The notes beneath the pieces were generated by a model. That model worked only from the letters and a program-made list of their open reading frames with translations. It was not told the DNA's origin and ran no database searches. DNA of 64,000 nt from assembly GCF_003265705.1 (NCBI RefSeq), contig NW_020312775.1, forward strand, positions 1-64,000. The letters run 5' to 3'. Of the stretch, positions 60,318-64,000 are shown one piece after another (position 1 is the stretch's first letter; every line of letters begins with the position of its first letter). Position numbers and translations under genes: made by a program. This stretch comes from Callorhinus ursinus (Eukaryota > Chordata > Mammalia > Carnivora > Otariidae).

Positions 60318-60482
60318 AAGTTTGCTAGTGTATCAAATGCTTCAGAATCACATGTGGAGCTTGTTTAAAATACAGAATCCTGGCCCTTCACCCAAGACTA
60401 CTCTTTAGTAATGGTGCCTAGGTAACTGCAATGTTAACAAACTCCCAGCTGATTCTATTGCACACTAGAGTTTGAGAGTTAC
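60318..60482 (+). mobile_element. MER5-like DNA transposon fragment
   Basis: 'gcttcagaatcacatgtgga', 'aatacagaatcctggccctt' and 'cccagctgattctattgcac', then 'gagtttgagagttac', follow MER5A order up to its 'agtttgagaaccactg' end. Confidence 0.7.
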
Positions 60483-60949
60483 CTGTGCATACATTTTTAT
60501 CTCAAGTATATTAAGGACAAACCAATAAAATAACTAAAAGAATATAGATATATGTTAGTCTGAATTCAGGCAAAAGCATAGAGGAGAAGGCCTATCTGAG
60601 CATTAGAAAAATAAAAGATGAAACCATAAAGGGAAAGATTGGTATTTACTATGTAAAAAATATTAAACATTCTACAAAATACAGCACTACTGTAAATAAA
60701 AGTTAAAGGGGAGGGTTCACATGTCAAAAAAGATTATTTCCTCAACTGAAGACTGTAATGGTTTTCTCTCATTCCAATGTGGGTAACATATAAACAATAA
60801 AATGAATAAAAATTTCATTCCTCTTGCCAATTTAAAACCTTTGTTGTGAGAGTCCATCCTAGCCATTTTGAATTGATCCCATTACTAGGGAGTGTTTATC
60901 TGCTTGTCTCAGGGAAAATGTGGGAAGTCAAAAATAAGCATAAATATTT

Positions 60950-61100
60950 AATATTGGTTTCCTGTGGCTGCTGTAAACAAATAAAACTACCACAATACAA
61001 ATTTATTCTCTCACAGGTCTGGAGACCAGAAGTCAGAAATTAATGTGTGGGCAGGGTAATGCTCCCACTGGAACACTGGAAGCTCTTCAGAAGAAACCAT
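60950..61100 (-). mobile_element. Fragment of an ancient repeat with the 'tggaggccagaagtc' motif
   Basis: 'ggtttcctgtggctgctgta', 'acaaatttattctctcacag' and 'ggagaccagaagtcagaaat' are words of a common old mammalian repeat. It is cut off by an L1 fragment at about 61105. The family was not assigned. Confidence 0.5.
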
Positions 61101-61104
61101 TCAT

Positions 61105-61458
61105 TGCAGTGCAACTGTTATCAAAGCTACAATTATCAAAATAGTGTGGTATTGACATAATGACAGACATATAGGACAATGGGATAAAATAGACATCTCA
61201 AAAATAAACCCACACATGCTTCGTCAAAAGATTGTCAACAAGGGTGCCAAGAACATTCAATGGGGAAAGGACATACTACTTTTCAACAAGTGGTGGTGGG
61301 AACACTGCATATTCATACGCAAAAGAAGGTTGGACCCTTAACTTACACCATCTACAAAAATTAACTCAAAATGGGTCAAAAACCTAAACCTAGGAGCTAA
61401 AACCATAACTCTTAGAAGAAAGCATGGGGAAAGCTTCACGATATTGGATTTCTGCCTT
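61105..61458 (+). mobile_element. Old L1 ORF2 fragment
   Basis: 'aaatagtgtggtattgacat', 'ttcaacaagtggtggtggga' and 'ctaggagctaaaaccataac' are ORF2 C-terminal-domain landmarks. Confidence 0.8.
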
Positions 61459-61659
61459 TTGAAAGGAGAATATTGTATGCCTATCCCACCATCTATTTGG
61501 AAGCACTTAAATTCTTTAGTTTCACAGGCTCACAGCTAAAGAGGATTTTTGCCTTAGGATGAATCATACTTCTAGTCCCACCCAGACTTAATTTAGATAG
61601 CCAGATGAGACTTTGGAGTTGATGCTGGAATAGGTTAAGACTTTGGGGGCTGTTGGAAT

Positions 61660-61725
61660 GGGATAAATGTATTTTTTTGTGTGTATGTATGTTTTGTATA
61701 TGTATGTATGTATATGTATGTTCAA
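61660..61725. repeat. (TATG)n-rich low-complexity tract
   Basis: Repeated TATG, TGTA and TATA words run for about 60 bases. Confidence 0.85.
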
Positions 61726-61797
61726 ATACATTTTGTAAATGTATGTTTTATTTTGTATATGAGAAAGACATGAATATTGGGAGGCCAGAGGGTGGAA

Positions 61798-62174
61798 TGT
61801 TATGTACTGAATTGTGTTCCCCCCAAATTCATAAGTTGAAGCTTTAATCCCCAATGTGACTGTATTCTGGAGATAGGGTCTTTAAGGAGGTAAATAAGGT
61901 TAAATAAAGTCTTAAGGGTGGGGCCCCAATCACATAAGTGTTCTCCTGAGAAAAGGAAGAGATACCAAGAGTGTTTGCTCAAAAGAAAAGGGTCATATGA
62001 AGATATAGCAAGAAGACAGCCATCTACAAACCAAGGGAAGAGGCCTCAAGAGAAACCAAACCTGCTGACAACTTGATCTTGGAATTTTAACCTCCAGAAC
62101 TGTGAGAAATTAATTTCCGTTAAGTCACCCAATCTGTGGTATTTTGTTATGGCTGAATCAGAAGACCAACACAG
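61798..62174 (+). mobile_element. MaLR-like (MLT1-type) solo LTR
   Basis: Starts TG ('tgttatgtactgaattgtgt'), continues 'ccccaaattcataagttgaa', 'ccccaatgtgactgtattct' and 'cctccagaactgtgagaaat', and ends '...gaccaacaca'. About 375 bases, TG...CA ends and the word order fit an old MaLR LTR. Confidence 0.6.
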
Positions 62175-62360
62175 GATATAACACAAATTGGTGATTGCCA
62201 GAAACAGGGTAGATAGAGTAAAGGAGGGAAACTATTTAGTGAGTAAGTAGTTTTACTTTGGGGTGATAGAAATGTTTTGGAACTAAATAGAGGTGGTGGC
62301 TACACAACATTGTGAATGCACTAAATACCACTGAATTGTTCACTTTAAAATGGTTCATTT
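62175..62360 (+). mobile_element. L1 3' UTR fragment
   Basis: 'aattggtgattgccagaaac', 'ggggtgatagaaatgttttg' and 'ccactgaattgttcacttta' are old L1 3' UTR words. Confidence 0.75.
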
Positions 62361-62361
62361 T

Positions 62362-63395
62362 TTTTAATTTTTATTGTGGAAAAATATACATAGTGCAATA
62401 TCTACATTTTAATCATTACGTGTACAACTTAGTAGCATTAAATTCACATCATTGTGGAATAATCACCGCTATCCATTTCCAGCAATTTTTCATCATTTCA
62501 AACTGAAGCTCTATACCCATTAAACAATAACTTCCCATTCTCCATCCCCCACTGTCCTTGGTAACCACTATTCTACCTTCCGTCTGTATAAATTTGATTT
62601 GTAGGACCCCTACAAAAGTGGAATAATACAGTATTTGTCTTTTTGTGTCTGGCTTATTTAACTTAGCATAACATTTTCAAGGTTCACCTGTATTATAGTG
62701 TGTAGAAGAATTTTATTCCTTCTTAAGGCTGAATCATATTTTATTGAATGTATATACCGTATATTATTTGTCCATTTATTTCTCAATGAACACTTGAGTT
62801 GCTTCTACTTTATCACTATTGTGAATAATGTTGCTATGAACATGGGAGTACAAATATCTATTTAAGCCTCTGCTCTCAGTTATTTTAAGTATATAACCAG
62901 AAGTGGATTGCTGGAACATATGATAATGATATGTTTTGGGTTTTGTTTTGTTTTGTTTTGTTTTGAGTAAACAGCATGTTGGTGCGGCTGCACCACTTTA
63001 CATTCCCATCAGCAGTGTACAAGTGTTCCAATTTTCTCCACATCCTCACTAACACATTGTTTTCTGAGTTTGTTTTTTTTTTATAATAGCCATCCTAATG
63101 GGTGTGAAGTCATATCTCACGATTGTTTGGATTAGCATTTCTCTAATAGTGATGTTGAGCATCTTTTTATATGCTTTGGTCATTTGCATATCTTCTGTGA
63201 AAAAATGTCTATTCAAGTTCTTGGCCCATTTTTTAGTTGGGTTCTTTTTGTTGTTGAATTGTAGGAGACCTTTATATAGTCTCCTTTAATAGACATATAA
63301 TTTGCAAATATTTTCCCCAATCCTGTAGGTTGCCTTTTAGCTCTCTTGGTAGTGTTCTTTGATGCACAAAACATATTTTGATTAATTACAATTGT
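62362..63395 (-). mobile_element. Old L1 3' end, minus strand
   Basis: The plus strand carries complements of the 3' UTR and ORF2 end: 'ctatccatttccagcaattt', 'gtctggcttatttaacttag', 'ggctgaatcatattttattg', 'tgaataatgttgctatgaac' and 'tctcctttaatagacatata'. A (GTTTT)n run lies near 62940-62965. Confidence 0.8.
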
Positions 63396-63398
63396 ATT

Positions 63399-63766
63399 AG
63401 TTTGAGCTACTGTAACAAAATGCAATACACTGGGTGTATTAAACAACAAAAATTTTATTCCTGCAGTTCTGGAGGCTGAGATGTCCAAGATCAAGGTTCT
63501 GGAAAATTCAGTGTCCAGTGAGAGCTCTCTTCCTGGTTTGCAGATGGCCACTTTCTTGCTGATCCTTTCATGTTGGAAAGAGAAAGAACTCTGGTCTCTT
63601 CCTCTTTTTATAAGGACAGTGATCCCATCTAGAGGCCTCTCCCTTATGACCTCACTTAAATCTAATTATATCCCAAAGATCCCATCCCCAAATACCATCA
63701 CATTGGGGATTAGGGTTTCAACATATAAATTTTGGGAGGACACAAACATTCAATCCATAGTAGTCC
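63399..63766 (-). mobile_element. MaLR-like ancient repeat, minus strand
   Basis: Plus-strand words 'tgagctactgtaacaaaatg', 'cagttctggaggctgagatg', 'ctcttcctggtttgcagatg' and 'tttgggaggacacaaacatt' are the complement of the phrases seen in the LTR at 61798-62174. It is probably a related element in the opposite direction. The family is not certain. Confidence 0.6.
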
Positions 63767-63769
63767 AAA

Positions 63770-64000
63770 CTTGGCCCCCCAATAGTCATGTCTTTTTCAC
63801 ATGCAAAATACATTAATTCAATCCCAACAGCCTTAAAAGCTTTAACTCATTCCAGCATAAACTCTAAAGTCAAAAGTCCAAAATTGCTTCTAAATATTAT
63901 CTAAATGAGATATGGGTGAGATTCTAGGTGTAATTCATCCTGAAGCAAAATTACTTTCCAACTATGAACCTTTGAAACCAAATAAGTTATGTGCTTCCAA
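63770..64000. other. No recognised feature up to the window edge
   Basis: May continue the flank of the MaLR-like repeat; nothing diagnostic was seen. Confidence 0.35.

Overview
This is mammalian genomic DNA from a carnivoran, almost certainly a piece of the X chromosome. About fifteen tRNA-derived CAN-SINEs, with heads of the form GGGGCGCCTGGGTGGCTCAG, mark Carnivora. The LINE-1 3' ends are also of the carnivoran type (GAGCACTGGGTGTTAT motif). The X assignment rests on BEX5, a member of the X-linked (Xq22 in human) BEX cluster, and fits the very high L1 content. The species cannot be fixed from this window.

Only two genes look intact. (1) A PRAME-family leucine-rich-repeat gene lies on the minus strand at 12567-9879. 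It has three coding exons (296, 603 and 514 bp) with consensus splice sites and matching phases, and together they encode 470 residues. (2) BEX5 lies on the plus strand. It has a GC-rich promoter near 55.69-55.86 kb, noncoding 5' exon candidates and a single coding exon (CDS 57437-57778, 113 residues). A third gene-derived sequence is a processed pseudogene of the PTK2 (focal adhesion kinase) N-terminus at about 37.5-38.4 kb.

Layout: 1-6.6 kb is old L1 fragments; 6.7-9.4 kb is SINEs, a decayed 68-88 bp tandem array and an L1 scrap; 9.8-12.6 kb is the PRAME-like gene; 13-15.3 kb is old repeats and a hAT-type element. A near full-length dead L1 with target-site duplications (TSDs) occupies 15.28-21.57 kb and contains a 10-base N gap. 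21.6-25 kb is the older L1 it landed in, with nested insertions. 25-32.5 kb is mixed sequence with two LTR-like stretches, L2, MIR and a minus-strand L1. 32.9-40.2 kb is one old L1 repeatedly split by later insertions, including the PTK2 retrocopy. A second long, dead L1 fills 40.4-46 kb, followed by further L1 to 49 kb. 49-55.6 kb is older repeats and SINEs; 55.7-58 kb is BEX5; 58-64 kb is SINEs, MER5-like pieces, L1 fragments and MaLR-like LTRs.

The two genes show no operon-like or functional link. The window is mainly a record of successive retrotransposition between two widely spaced X-linked genes. The observations most worth checking are the intact PRAME-like gene beside BEX5, the tandem array inside a DNA-transposon-like repeat, the repeated 5' exon unit of BEX5, the PTK2 retrocopy with an unexplained 3' end, and two probable tail-only retrotransposition scars. 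Repeat family names were assigned by eye, without a database search.
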